From: Bacteroidota bacterium
GTDB taxonomy: Bacteria; Bacteroidota; Bacteroidia; Chitinophagales; Chitinophagaceae
Reading direction: 5' to 3'
Assembly: GCA_018267965.1 (NCBI GenBank)
Contig: JAFDXK010000005.1
Coordinates: forward strand, 434,001 to 498,000
DNA length: 64,000 nt
Position 1 is the first letter of the stretch. Every line of letters starts with the position of its first letter. Below are positions 18,501 to 25,711 of this stretch, in pieces. The notes under the pieces were generated by a model. The model was not told the origin of the DNA, did no database searches, and saw only the letters and a list, made by a program, of their open reading frames with translations. The position numbers were made by a program, and so were the translations under genes.

Positions 18501-18720
18501 CCAGGAAGATGATGTGAACTACATTTTAACTGTATCTGAAGGCAAACGCGATGCAATGGCTAACGAAGTGCAAAGAGATGTAAGTATCATCAACTCACTT
18601 GCACAGGTTGCAAGACAAGCAGGAGATATGAAGGCCTATACTGCTGACAGTATTAAAATTGATGCACTGACCAGAAAAATAAGTGCCAATATGAACATTC
18701 AGCAAGGACAACAACAATAG
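15592..18720 (+). CDS. DUF2723 (GT117-like) multi-pass membrane protein
   Basis: A 1042-residue integral membrane protein of the DUF2723 family, which Bacteroidota carry widely and which has been placed near lipid-linked-sugar (GT-C fold) glycosyltransferases. The N-terminal half holds many hydrophobic helices. A motif FWDCGEFLSCAYKIEVGHSPG (residues about 32-52, shown in outline) has the acidic loop residue placement expected of GT-C enzymes. A PPLQPRERDYAF segment near 550 is the second family hallmark. The C-terminal third is soluble, with a TPR-like tail (AGMREKGKEILDKVM). Probable role: glycosyl transfer at the periplasmic face of the inner membrane. The gene has its own promoter and a strong terminator. 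Confidence 0.85.
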   Translation: MNYRKVNNLTGWITGLIATIVYLTTMEPTVSFWDCGEFLSCAYKIEVGHSPGAPLFMMIQRMFALLAGGNAAKAAYFMNAWSAIASGLTILFLFWTITHFAKRLMGAKDMEPTGMQTTLIMGAGLVGALAYTFSDTFWFSAVEAEVYATSSFFTALVVWAILKWEHIADTKYADRWIVFIAYMIGLSVGIHLLCLLTIPAMTMVYYFKRYQASVQGTIIAFLVGCVLLGLVQYGVLQGLPILASGFDLMFVNSMDMPFDSGAIVSMLLLVGVLVWLLMYAKKKNWYLVHISVLSFTFIVIGFTSYLAPLIRSRADVPIDMTNPDNAISLTSYLQREQFGSAPLLFGPYFDTRPIDAEVKGKQYARSTKGGKDTYEEVGKKLDYVYEPGSKHFFPRIWDGNDPQHVQYYRDVLGLAPDETPTTADNFKFFFSYHLNWMWWRYLMWNYSGRQNDLQGMSIGNTKSGNWITGIPFVDKSILGLGDLSKQPDGYVKNSDDPNNIKYSGANNKLYMLPFILGVLGMIYQFNRNKKDGIVTLVLFFFTGIAIAIFLNMPPLQPRERDYAFAGSTYAFAIWIGLGVLMVNEWLQKAIKGAPGAYATIALCLVAVPTLMAKEEWDDHDRSNKTLANASAYNALVSLAPNAILFTFGDNDTYPLWYLQEIEHVRPDVRIINTSLLGIDWYIDQLNMKINDADAVPMIWKHDDFIGDHHNVVQYYASPNVPQDKYINLVDICKFMISSDPQNKLQTQGGDMDNYYPTKNFYVPSLSKEELVKRGLIKASDTAFIVTDMKFNFPKTTAYKDDIATLNIVAAIAQEGWQRPIYFNGGLPGDNYQGMDDYMRMEGIMYRLMPFKMDDAHKSKQGDMGSVDLDKSYDLFMNKYKWGNAERNDVYYDEKNRLMFATYRINGGRIANEFGNAGMREKGKEILDKVMKNISRHSYFYDYTGYFMAMSYYNIGYLKEANELADKVIKNQEDDVNYILTVSEGKRDAMANEVQRDVSIINSLAQVARQAGDMKAYTADSIKIDALTRKISANMNIQQGQQQ

Positions 18721-18736
18721 TATTCGAATAATTTAC

Positions 18737-18769
18737 AAATCCCTTACCTGTTTCGGTAAGGGATTTTTT
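18737..18769 (+). terminator. Intrinsic terminator after the DUF2723 gene
   Basis: AAATCCCTTACC (18737-18748) pairs perfectly with GGTAAGGGATTT (18755-18766) around a 6-nt loop and is followed by a T-run through 18769. Confidence 0.95.
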
Positions 18770-18780
18770 ATTTTTACAAC

Positions 18781-19473
18781 ATGCCATATATATCCCAACG
18801 TTTATTATCAACGTTATTAGTATTGACGCTTGTATTTCACAATAGCAACGCCCAGGTCATCAAAAGAAGATGGTCGAAGAATGAAGAAGAGCCTGGTGTA
18901 TTGCTGGTGCAGCTGGCGGTAAACAGCAATAAAGTAGAAGCGTTTCGTAAAGCTGGATATACCAACCTAGTGCAAAGAGTAAAAGACGAATCGGATAGCG
19001 CTAACAAGAAAATGGTGCAGGACTTTAATGACAACTTTAAATTTTGCCCTGTTTATTATTACTATGATACCAATGCCAACCTAATCCGTGAAAAGAAGTT
19101 TGATGGTATCATATTAGACAGTGCATTACAAGTTGTAGAGAATATCCCAGCATTGTTGGCAACGCGACACTTTCAGGTAGTAAGGTTTGGTTATGCCAAC
19201 CCGACTGTTAATGAATATGATGAGGAGGACAGCACCAAAGACTCTAAAGGGCATTACACTACAGGCAGGCTTGAAAAACGACTGATAGTGATGGGACCAG
19301 ACCTGAAAAGAGTAAAATTCCCTATGCCGCAAGGCAGTGTAAGCGCTTTTGATACTCGCAGCGCACGTAATAAAGGGCCGAAATACAATTTTAGTTCTAA
19401 GCGGTTTGATATTTATTATATCCCCTACGCCGGTAAGTTGGACAAGGATATATTTATATTTTACAATGAATAA
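18781..19473 (+). CDS. Secreted protein of unknown function
   Basis: A 230-residue protein with a Sec signal peptide (hydrophobic 8-20, cleavage near SNAQ at residue 25). I do not recognise the family. The mature part is mixed alpha/beta. It has a run of Tyr (PVYYYYDTNANLI, about 84-96), an acidic loop (EYDEEDSTKDSKG, about 148-160) and a C-terminal beta segment ending DIFIFYNE. It starts only 11 bp after the upstream T-run. The sequence TATTTTTA (18769-18776), one base off the -7 consensus, lies 4 bp before the ATG, so it may be nearly leaderless, or expressed by read-through. Confidence 0.6.
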   Translation: MPYISQRLLSTLLVLTLVFHNSNAQVIKRRWSKNEEEPGVLLVQLAVNSNKVEAFRKAGYTNLVQRVKDESDSANKKMVQDFNDNFKFCPVYYYYDTNANLIREKKFDGIILDSALQVVENIPALLATRHFQVVRFGYANPTVNEYDEEDSTKDSKGHYTTGRLEKRLIVMGPDLKRVKFPMPQGSVSAFDTRSARNKGPKYNFSSKRFDIYYIPYAGKLDKDIFIFYNE

Positions 19474-19500
19474 AAAAACCTCCCTGAAGCAGAGAGGTTT
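19472..19500 (-). terminator. Terminator of tRNA-Cys
   Basis: On the minus strand AAACCTCTCTG pairs with CAGGGAGGTTT (one U-G wobble, 3-nt loop) and is followed by a run of seven T. It begins immediately after the CCA of the tRNA. It also overlaps the stop codon of the convergent secreted-protein gene. Confidence 0.85.
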
Positions 19501-19573
19501 GGAGGTCGCGAGCGGATTCGAACCGCTGTAGATGCTTTTGCAGAGCATTGCCTAGCCACTCGGCTACGCGACC
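19500..19573 (-). tRNA. tRNA-Cys (anticodon GCA)
   Basis: A full cloverleaf on the minus strand: acceptor GGTCGCG/CGCGACC, D arm GCC...GGC, anticodon stem ATGCT/AGCAT with loop CTGCAAA (anticodon GCA), T arm AGCGG-TTCGAAT-CCGCT. The discriminator base is U73, a Cys identity element, and the CCA end is genomically encoded (19500-19502). Without CCA it spans 19503-19573 (71 nt). It is a single-copy isolated tRNA here with its own terminator. Confidence 0.97.
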
Positions 19574-19611
19574 GTGAGGCAGCAAATGTAGTAAAAAACG
19601 TTGGTTTACAA

Positions 19612-20352
19612 TCAATATTTCCAATTAAAAAAAACAAAAAGCGTCTGACCAAATGTTGTAGGATTATTTTCAAAATCCAATACAGGTCCCCAATTAGGCA
19701 TTCCCATTAGAACGCGTTTCGCTTCCTCGTCTATTAGCGGATGTAATTTATCTTTCAATTCAACATAGACAACTTTCCCTTGTTCATTAAAATATACATG
19801 TGCGTGTATAGTACCTTTAATCTTGAGTTTTCTACATTCTTCTGGATACCTTGTATTCAATGCAAGATATTCTGCATATTTACGTAACCCACCAGGAAAT
19901 TCTGGACAACATTTAGGCTCATAATAAGCCGTATCAGCTCCCGTTTTGGTATAACATTTTCCGGATTTCAACTTCCCTCTTTTCCATACTTCCTCTCTAG
20001 CTATCTTCCCATTTTTATAATATCCAATAACAGAACCAGAGTATAATCCTTCTTTATAGTTTTGAAGCCAACAAATCTCGCCAGTTTCATAGTATCGTTT
20101 TATTGTGCCATCTTTTACTTCGCAATTTTCATCAGAAAACACACCATCCTCTTGAATCTTACCTGTACTTATGTAATAATCCTTAGCTTGATAATGTCCA
20201 TTCTCCAATTTTATTGAAGGTGGTCTAAAAAATACCGCACTGTCTTTTGTGGATATTTTAACCCAGTATTTATTAAACCATGTTGTATCTGATTGCGCTG
20301 AAGCACTATATGAATTGAAGAAATACAAGAGTGATAGTATGAGATATCGCAT
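19612..20352 (-). CDS. Secreted MORN-repeat / TonB C-terminal domain protein
   Basis: A 246-residue protein with a signal peptide (MRYLILSLLYFFNSYSASAQ). Residues about 70-135 hold MORN-like repeats of the YxxGxx.G type (RYYETGEICWLQNYKEGLYSG and GYYKNGKIAREEVWKRGKL in outline). Residues about 150-246 form a TonB_C domain (FPGGLRKYAEYLALNTRYPEEC, IKGTIHAHVYFNEQGKV). TonB_C normally contacts TonB-box receptors, but here there is no N-terminal membrane anchor or Pro-rich spacer, so it is probably not a true energy transducer. Such stand-alone versions are common in Bacteroidota. A TATATTTA box lies 3 bp before the ATG. Confidence 0.75.
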   Translation of the reverse strand: MRYLILSLLYFFNSYSASAQSDTTWFNKYWVKISTKDSAVFFRPPSIKLENGHYQAKDYYISTGKIQEDGVFSDENCEVKDGTIKRYYETGEICWLQNYKEGLYSGSVIGYYKNGKIAREEVWKRGKLKSGKCYTKTGADTAYYEPKCCPEFPGGLRKYAEYLALNTRYPEECRKLKIKGTIHAHVYFNEQGKVVYVELKDKLHPLIDEEAKRVLMGMPNWGPVLDFENNPTTFGQTLFVFFNWKY

Positions 20353-20376
20353 ACTTAAATATACTCAGTCCCAAAT

Positions 20377-20405
20377 CAAAAAACAAAGCCCCGCTATGCG
20401 GGGCT
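20377..20405 (-). terminator. Intrinsic terminator after the carboxylase gene
   Basis: On the minus strand AGCCCCGC and GCGGGGCT form a perfect 8-bp stem with a 3-nt loop, followed by TTTGTTTTTT. It lies 26 bp after the carboxyltransferase stop. Confidence 0.92.
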
Positions 20406-20430
20406 AATATGATTCAATACTATTGATATC

Positions 20431-22059
20431 TCACACTTGAAACACTCCAGTCTTAAACTCTTTTATTTCAGGATTGTGGTTTGCTGCGTTGATACCTTCA
20501 GATATTACACGGCGTGTTTCTATAGGGTCAATGATTTCATCTACCCACAGACGTGCAGCAGCATAATATGCTGATGTCTGAGATGTGTACCTGTCGGTGA
20601 TTTCTTTCAGTAATTGTTTTTCTTTTTCAGGGTCTATCTCCTGCCCTTTACTTTTGAGTGCTGCTACCTGTATTTGCAATAATGTTTTAGCAGCTTGCTC
20701 GCCACCCATTACCGCTATCTTGGCATTAGGCCATGCATATATAAAGCGAGGGTCATAAGCCTTGCCACACATAGCATAGTTACCTGCACCATAAGAGTTG
20801 CCAATGATGATGGTTATTTTCGGTACAACAGAATTAGCCACTGCGTTTACTAATTTAGCACCATCCTTAATGATACCACTCTGCTCGCTGCGACTGCCCA
20901 CCATAAAGCCTGTTACATCCTGAAGGAACACCAATGGTATTTTTTTCTGATTACAGTTTTGTATGAAACGTGCAGCTTTATCTGCACTATCATTATAAAT
21001 AACACCACCTAATTGCATTTCACCTTTACCACTCTTCACTATCTTACGTTGATTGGCAACAATACCCACAGCCCACCCATCAATGCGTGCATAACCACAC
21101 ACAATAGTTTTGCCGTAGTCTTCTTTAAATTGGTCGAACTCGGAATTATCAACCAAACGTTCTATCACTTCAACCACATCATAAGCTTTGGTATTATCTA
21201 CTGAAACCAAACCATAAATGTCTTTAGGATCTTTTTTAGGTTCTACAGCCTTTGTTCTATCAAAACCTGCACGAGGCTTTTCGCCAATTTTATCCATAAT
21301 ACGGCGCACCTGGTCGAGACACTCCTGTTCCGTATCAAATTTATAATCAGCAATACCGCTTACCTCTGTGTGCATTTTAGCACCACCTAATTGTTGTAAA
21401 TCTGCGTCTTCACCAATGGCTGCTTTTACGAGATATGGCCCTGCCAGAAAGATAGAACCATTGCCTTCTACCATCAATGTTTCATCACTCATGATAGGCA
21501 AATATGCACCGCCTGCTACGCAACTACCCATTACAGCTGCTATCTGGCTGATGCCCATGGCACTCATTTGTGCATTGTTGCGGAATATCCTTCCAAAGTG
21601 TTCTTTATCAGGAAATATCTCGTCCTGCATAGGCAAATAAACACCTGCACTATCCACTATATATATAACCGGCAGATGGTTTTCCATTGCAATTTCCTGC
21701 AGCCTCAAATTCTTTTTACCTGTTATAGGAAACCAAGCCCCTGCCTTTACCGTGTTGTCATTAGCCACTATAATACATTGACGACCAGCCACATAACCTA
21801 AACCAGCTACTGTGCCGCCTGCAGGACATCCACCATGTTCAGCATACATCTCCCAACCAGTAAAAGCACCTATTTCAGTAAATACACTGTCTTTGTCAAT
21901 AAGATATTGGATACGTTCGCGAGGAGTCATTTTCCCTTTCTCTCTACCCTTTTCTATAGCTTTTTTGCCACCGCCAAGACTCACCTGCGCATGACGTTGT
22001 TTCATCTGGCTAACGGCCAGTTTCATTGCATCTTCGTTCTTATTGAATTCGAGGTTCAT
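20431..22059 (-). CDS. Acyl-CoA carboxylase, carboxyltransferase (beta) subunit
   Basis: A 542-residue biotin-dependent carboxyltransferase of the methylcrotonyl/propionyl-CoA carboxylase beta class. It shows paired crotonase-like halves: TPRERIQYLID and an oxyanion region GGSYLP-like (VAGGAYLPIMSDE, about 190), NGSIFLAGPYLVKAA (about 220), then FLQDVTGFMVGSRSEQSGIIK (about 385) and NSYGAGNYAMCGKAYDP (about 425). NGSIFLAGP resembles methylcrotonyl-CoA carboxylase most closely, so leucine breakdown is likely; propionyl-CoA is the alternative. No alpha (biotin carboxylase) subunit is adjacent. I start at ATG 22059 because an exact TATATTTG -7 box ends 5 bp upstream, which rules out the longer frame beginning at 22089. 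Confidence 0.9.
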   Translation of the reverse strand: MNLEFNKNEDAMKLAVSQMKQRHAQVSLGGGKKAIEKGREKGKMTPRERIQYLIDKDSVFTEIGAFTGWEMYAEHGGCPAGGTVAGLGYVAGRQCIIVANDNTVKAGAWFPITGKKNLRLQEIAMENHLPVIYIVDSAGVYLPMQDEIFPDKEHFGRIFRNNAQMSAMGISQIAAVMGSCVAGGAYLPIMSDETLMVEGNGSIFLAGPYLVKAAIGEDADLQQLGGAKMHTEVSGIADYKFDTEQECLDQVRRIMDKIGEKPRAGFDRTKAVEPKKDPKDIYGLVSVDNTKAYDVVEVIERLVDNSEFDQFKEDYGKTIVCGYARIDGWAVGIVANQRKIVKSGKGEMQLGGVIYNDSADKAARFIQNCNQKKIPLVFLQDVTGFMVGSRSEQSGIIKDGAKLVNAVANSVVPKITIIIGNSYGAGNYAMCGKAYDPRFIYAWPNAKIAVMGGEQAAKTLLQIQVAALKSKGQEIDPEKEKQLLKEITDRYTSQTSAYYAAARLWVDEIIDPIETRRVISEGINAANHNPEIKEFKTGVFQV

Positions 22060-22064
22060 AAGCG

Positions 22065-22072
22065 CAAATATA
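22065..22072 (-). promoter_or_regulatory. -7 element at the carboxylase start codon
   Basis: Minus-strand TATATTTG, an exact TAnnTTTG match, ends 5 bp before ATG 22059. The expected transcription start coincides with the start codon, implying a leaderless mRNA. Confidence 0.55.
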
Positions 22073-22254
22073 ATACGAGCAGTCGGCAATCATGAAACTC
22101 CGTATATATAATATGAACATTTATAAAGCTATTGCCAAATATTCAACTTTTAATTATAAAAAGGCTTGTATTGAAACAGAAATGTAAAAAAGCATAACGA
22201 TTGTAATAACATTGTCAACTTATAAGTTACTTTGTACATGGTTAGTGATATACA

Positions 22255-24480
22255 ATGAAATTTTTTCGAGGCTGTGTCCTCCTTTTCTTCATACTGTTTG
22301 CCTGCAGGCCGGTATTGGCTAATCACCTTATAGGAGGTGAGCTGCAATACAAGCATTTGTCAGGCAACACCTACCAGGTTAATCTGACCTTGTATGGTGA
22401 TTGTTTCAGTAGTGCTTTGGGGTTATTGAGAGCAGCGTCTCCTGACATCAACTTATATAACGGATCTACATTCGTATCCTTCATAAGGCTGGCATTAGAC
22501 ACTACTACCATTACAGAGGTGTCTCCCGTTTGTCCTTCAGAAATCAACCATACTGCTTGTAAAGGAGGTTCATTACCCGGCATTTTAAGGTATACTTTCA
22601 GCAATATTATTAATATGCCTTTCAAGTCGGCAAAATGGCGTTTCTTGTTTGAAGGTAACATGACACCATCCCAGGCGGGCAGGACCAACAGCATCACCAA
22701 TATCGATGTATTAGGAGGCAGTTCGGTAATGTACCTTGAAGCCACCCTGAATAATATGAATGGAGACAACAACTCTCCCGCATACACATCTATACCTACT
22801 CCGTTTTTTTGCAACAATAAAGCGCAGCAATATAACCAAGGCGCATCTGACTCAGACGGCGACTCTCTTAGCTTTTCATTGGTGCAGGCTTTACAAGGCT
22901 CCGTAAATGCATCAGGCACAGGAACACCTGTTAACTATATTACACCATATACGCCCACAGAACCATTGGCAACAACAGCAGGAACATTTAGCTTCAACAC
23001 CTCTAACGGCCAAATGAATTTCACTCCAAACCTTGCGCAGGTATCGCTGGTAGTAAATAAAGTAGAAGAATACAAAGATGGCATATTGGTAGGCTCAAGT
23101 ATGAGAGAGATGACATTCGTTGTTATCAATGATTGTCAGAATACTCCTCCCTCGGCATCTATTGATTCTACCATTGAAGGGGGTGCTAAAGGTGACGCAA
23201 CCACCATCAATGTTTGCAGGGGTGTACAAAAACTTAAATTTTCACTGACTGCAAATGACGGTGACAATAACAACCTTGTGGTAACGGTTTCTAATATACC
23301 ACCGGGAGCTGTTGTAAATGTAACAGGCAATAATTCATCAAGCCCTAAGGTAGATTTTGACTGGGGCACTGCAGGTGTACCCATCGGGATATATTATTTC
23401 TACCTGAACATACAGGATGACGGCTGCCCTCTTACCAGCTCGCAAACAATAGCATTTGCAGTGAATGTCATAAAACCCATAGAAGTTTCTCATAAAATAC
23501 TCTTCCCTACTCAATGCGCCCACAAAGCATATGTACAACTTAATATTTGGGAAGGTGTGCTGCCAAGAGTTGTTACTGTTATCAGAAACTCTGCTATTGT
23601 TGCCCAATATACAGATACCACAGGTGTTATTGAAGATAGCCTCCTAAAGGGCGATTATGATGTGATAGCCTCATCCCCTAAAATGCAATGCAGCACCACT
23701 TATCAGATGCATATACCGGATAGCGGTAAATATCTTTATCCACCATTCATCAGAGACAGGCACGTGTGTGTTAATGATGCCATAGAAAACATAAAGTTTG
23801 GAATAGATACGGCAGCATATAACATCAACTGGTATGACACAGCATTAAACCCATTGCCAAAGGTGCCAATTTATAAAACTGATACTCCGGGAGTACAGAC
23901 ATGGTTCATCAGCCAGACGAGGTTGGTCTGCGAATCTGACAAAGTACCTTACAGCGTATATGTACATACACCACCCATTACAGAAATCATCAACAAACCA
24001 TCGACTGTTTGTATTGGCGACAAGGTGGAACTGATAGCCTCGGGTGCGGTAATGTATAAATGGTATCCGACAGATAAAGTATATACTGAGAACAATCATT
24101 ATTACACTAACATCATGACCCCTACTACGTACACTGTAGTAGCGAAAAGTATTTATCAATGTGCAGATACTGCGTCTGTAACCTATGATAAAATAGAAAG
24201 GTGTTGCATGTTCTCATACCCGAATGCTTTTACGCCAAACGGAGATGGTATTAACGATAGGTTCAAGGTTATCCTGTATGGCAATGCAACAGAATATCTA
24301 TTCAGCATTTACAATCGCTGGGGACAGCAGGTTTTCAGCACCCAAAACCCTAAAGAGGGATGGGATGGCTACTTTAAAGGACAATCTTGTGAACTGGGCG
24401 TATATTATTATCGTGTAAAAGGCACTTGCATTACCGGGCATCTTGAAGAACAAGCGGGTGAGTTTACCTTGTTCCGCTGA
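22255..24480 (+). CDS. Secreted T9SS type B (CHU_C) cargo protein
   Basis: A 741-residue secreted protein: signal peptide (about 1-22, ending PVLANH), several Ig/PKD-like beta domains with Cys pairs, and a C-terminal CHU_C / gliding-motility-associated sorting domain (about 655-741). The last part has the hallmark YPNAFTPNGDGINDRF, SIYNRWGQQVF and GWDGYFKGQ, ending with VYYYRVKG and a final beta strand. This domain directs export by the type IX secretion system and cell-surface attachment. The N-terminal NHLIGGELQYKHLSGNTYQVNLTLYGDCF (in outline) is common at the start of such adhesin-like proteins. Its stop abuts the convergent permease stop with no gap. Confidence 0.9.
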   Translation: MKFFRGCVLLFFILFACRPVLANHLIGGELQYKHLSGNTYQVNLTLYGDCFSSALGLLRAASPDINLYNGSTFVSFIRLALDTTTITEVSPVCPSEINHTACKGGSLPGILRYTFSNIINMPFKSAKWRFLFEGNMTPSQAGRTNSITNIDVLGGSSVMYLEATLNNMNGDNNSPAYTSIPTPFFCNNKAQQYNQGASDSDGDSLSFSLVQALQGSVNASGTGTPVNYITPYTPTEPLATTAGTFSFNTSNGQMNFTPNLAQVSLVVNKVEEYKDGILVGSSMREMTFVVINDCQNTPPSASIDSTIEGGAKGDATTINVCRGVQKLKFSLTANDGDNNNLVVTVSNIPPGAVVNVTGNNSSSPKVDFDWGTAGVPIGIYYFYLNIQDDGCPLTSSQTIAFAVNVIKPIEVSHKILFPTQCAHKAYVQLNIWEGVLPRVVTVIRNSAIVAQYTDTTGVIEDSLLKGDYDVIASSPKMQCSTTYQMHIPDSGKYLYPPFIRDRHVCVNDAIENIKFGIDTAAYNINWYDTALNPLPKVPIYKTDTPGVQTWFISQTRLVCESDKVPYSVYVHTPPITEIINKPSTVCIGDKVELIASGAVMYKWYPTDKVYTENNHYYTNIMTPTTYTVVAKSIYQCADTASVTYDKIERCCMFSYPNAFTPNGDGINDRFKVILYGNATEYLFSIYNRWGQQVFSTQNPKEGWDGYFKGQSCELGVYYYRVKGTCITGHLEEQAGEFTLFR

Positions 24481-25587
24481 TTATTCCCACTTGAATATTT
24501 TGCCTGCAATTATATACAACACAACACCCCACACAAGGAGGAAAAGTATATCGTAACGTATCTCCCAGAAACCTGCACCATCAAATCCTATTTTGCGCAT
24601 AGCATCATTGAGATATGCCAAAGGCAACGCGCGACAAAATGGCTGCAACCATTTTGGGAAATTATCTATCGGGAAAAATGTACCTGCCAATAAAAACTGC
24701 GGCATGGTTATCAGGTTGGCAAATGGTGGAATAGTAGAATCACTTTTAGCTACAGAACTTACGATAAAGCCAAAGCCCATGAATACCATAATAGCCAACG
24801 CACTTACCGCTATCAGTTGCATGAACGTAGCGAAACCATTGATTAGAGTGTAACCGAAGGCATAGTGGCCTACACAAATAATAATTACGGCACCCATTAA
24901 CTGAAACAGCAAACGTGCTATACCTTCACTATACACTATCACACCACGTTTAACAGGCGTTGCAAAAAAACGTTTAAGGACTAACGTTTGTCTCAGGTTA
25001 AAAAAAACAAATGCAGTACCAAACACACTACCAGCAAGCAATGAAAAGCCGAGTTGACCCGGCAACATAAAATCAATAATCTTGTATTCACGCACGGCAC
25101 TCTCTTTAGTCTTAATATCTATAATGGATGTAGCCCGCATCTGCATCTCAGGGTCCATACTTTGAGCTACAGAATTGATAATACCCTGCAACTGCTGCGA
25201 TTTATCCTTTCCAGATGAAGCGACATTCAGCAAAACAGCATAAGTTGGTTTAACCGAGTCAGGATTCTCTGTTATACTTACAGTAGCTGTAATATCTCCT
25301 TCTTTCAAGGCTTTATTAATGGCCGCAGTGTCTTTTACATCCATCCAATGCAATACAGGTACATTCTGCAGAATATGATAAAGGGCACTATTAGTATCAC
25401 TGCCGGGAGCTGCCGCTACACTTATGCTGTAACCACCGCTGCGACTATTACCAAGAAAGCCGAACACAACAATAAATATAAGTGGAAACGCTATGCTAAA
25501 TATTATTGCAGACGGACTTTTGAAAATGGCTTGCAGGCTGGCCCTGATCAGAGCCCTCATTGCCATACCATTACTGTATTTTTTCAT
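24481..25587 (-). CDS. ABC-2 type transporter permease
   Basis: A 368-residue membrane protein of the ABC-2 / DrrB-like class. One N-terminal helix (about 18-42) precedes a roughly 130-residue extracytoplasmic domain. Five more helices follow in the C-terminal half, with the family motif FATPVKRG and PQFLLAGTFFPIDNFPKWLQ (near 300, outline). It likely exports lipid, polysaccharide or drug with an ATPase that is not adjacent. I begin at ATG 25587 (MKKYSNGMAMRALIRASL) because an exact TACATTTG -7 box lies at 25604-25611, so the longer frame from 25668 would start upstream of its promoter. It is exactly abutted by the convergent T9SS gene. Confidence 0.85.
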   Translation of the reverse strand: MKKYSNGMAMRALIRASLQAIFKSPSAIIFSIAFPLIFIVVFGFLGNSRSGGYSISVAAAPGSDTNSALYHILQNVPVLHWMDVKDTAAINKALKEGDITATVSITENPDSVKPTYAVLLNVASSGKDKSQQLQGIINSVAQSMDPEMQMRATSIIDIKTKESAVREYKIIDFMLPGQLGFSLLAGSVFGTAFVFFNLRQTLVLKRFFATPVKRGVIVYSEGIARLLFQLMGAVIIICVGHYAFGYTLINGFATFMQLIAVSALAIMVFMGFGFIVSSVAKSDSTIPPFANLITMPQFLLAGTFFPIDNFPKWLQPFCRALPLAYLNDAMRKIGFDGAGFWEIRYDILFLLVWGVVLYIIAGKIFKWE

Positions 25588-25603
25588 ATTATCAGAGATA
25601 GAG

Positions 25604-25611
25604 CAAATGTA
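25604..25611 (-). promoter_or_regulatory. -7 element of the ABC-2 permease
   Basis: Minus-strand TACATTTG matches TAnnTTTG exactly, 16 bp upstream of ATG 25587. It decides the start codon. Confidence 0.5.
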
Positions 25612-25711
25612 ATAAAGAAGACGATGTAATATGTCTTTGCTATAATACTTGTTAAAATAATATCGCAAGGGTAAACCATCTATGGGAAAGATGTAAATTA
25701 CAGTTGAAGCA

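Noticed and set aside
20431-22089. The longer carboxylase frame beginning at 22089
   Set aside because: The -7 promoter element at 22065-22072 lies downstream of that start, and the first 10 residues do not match the family.
22227-22234. TTACTTTG as promoter of the T9SS gene
   Set aside because: It differs from TAnnTTTG at the conserved A, and TTG partners lie at 12 or 23 bp; too weak to annotate.
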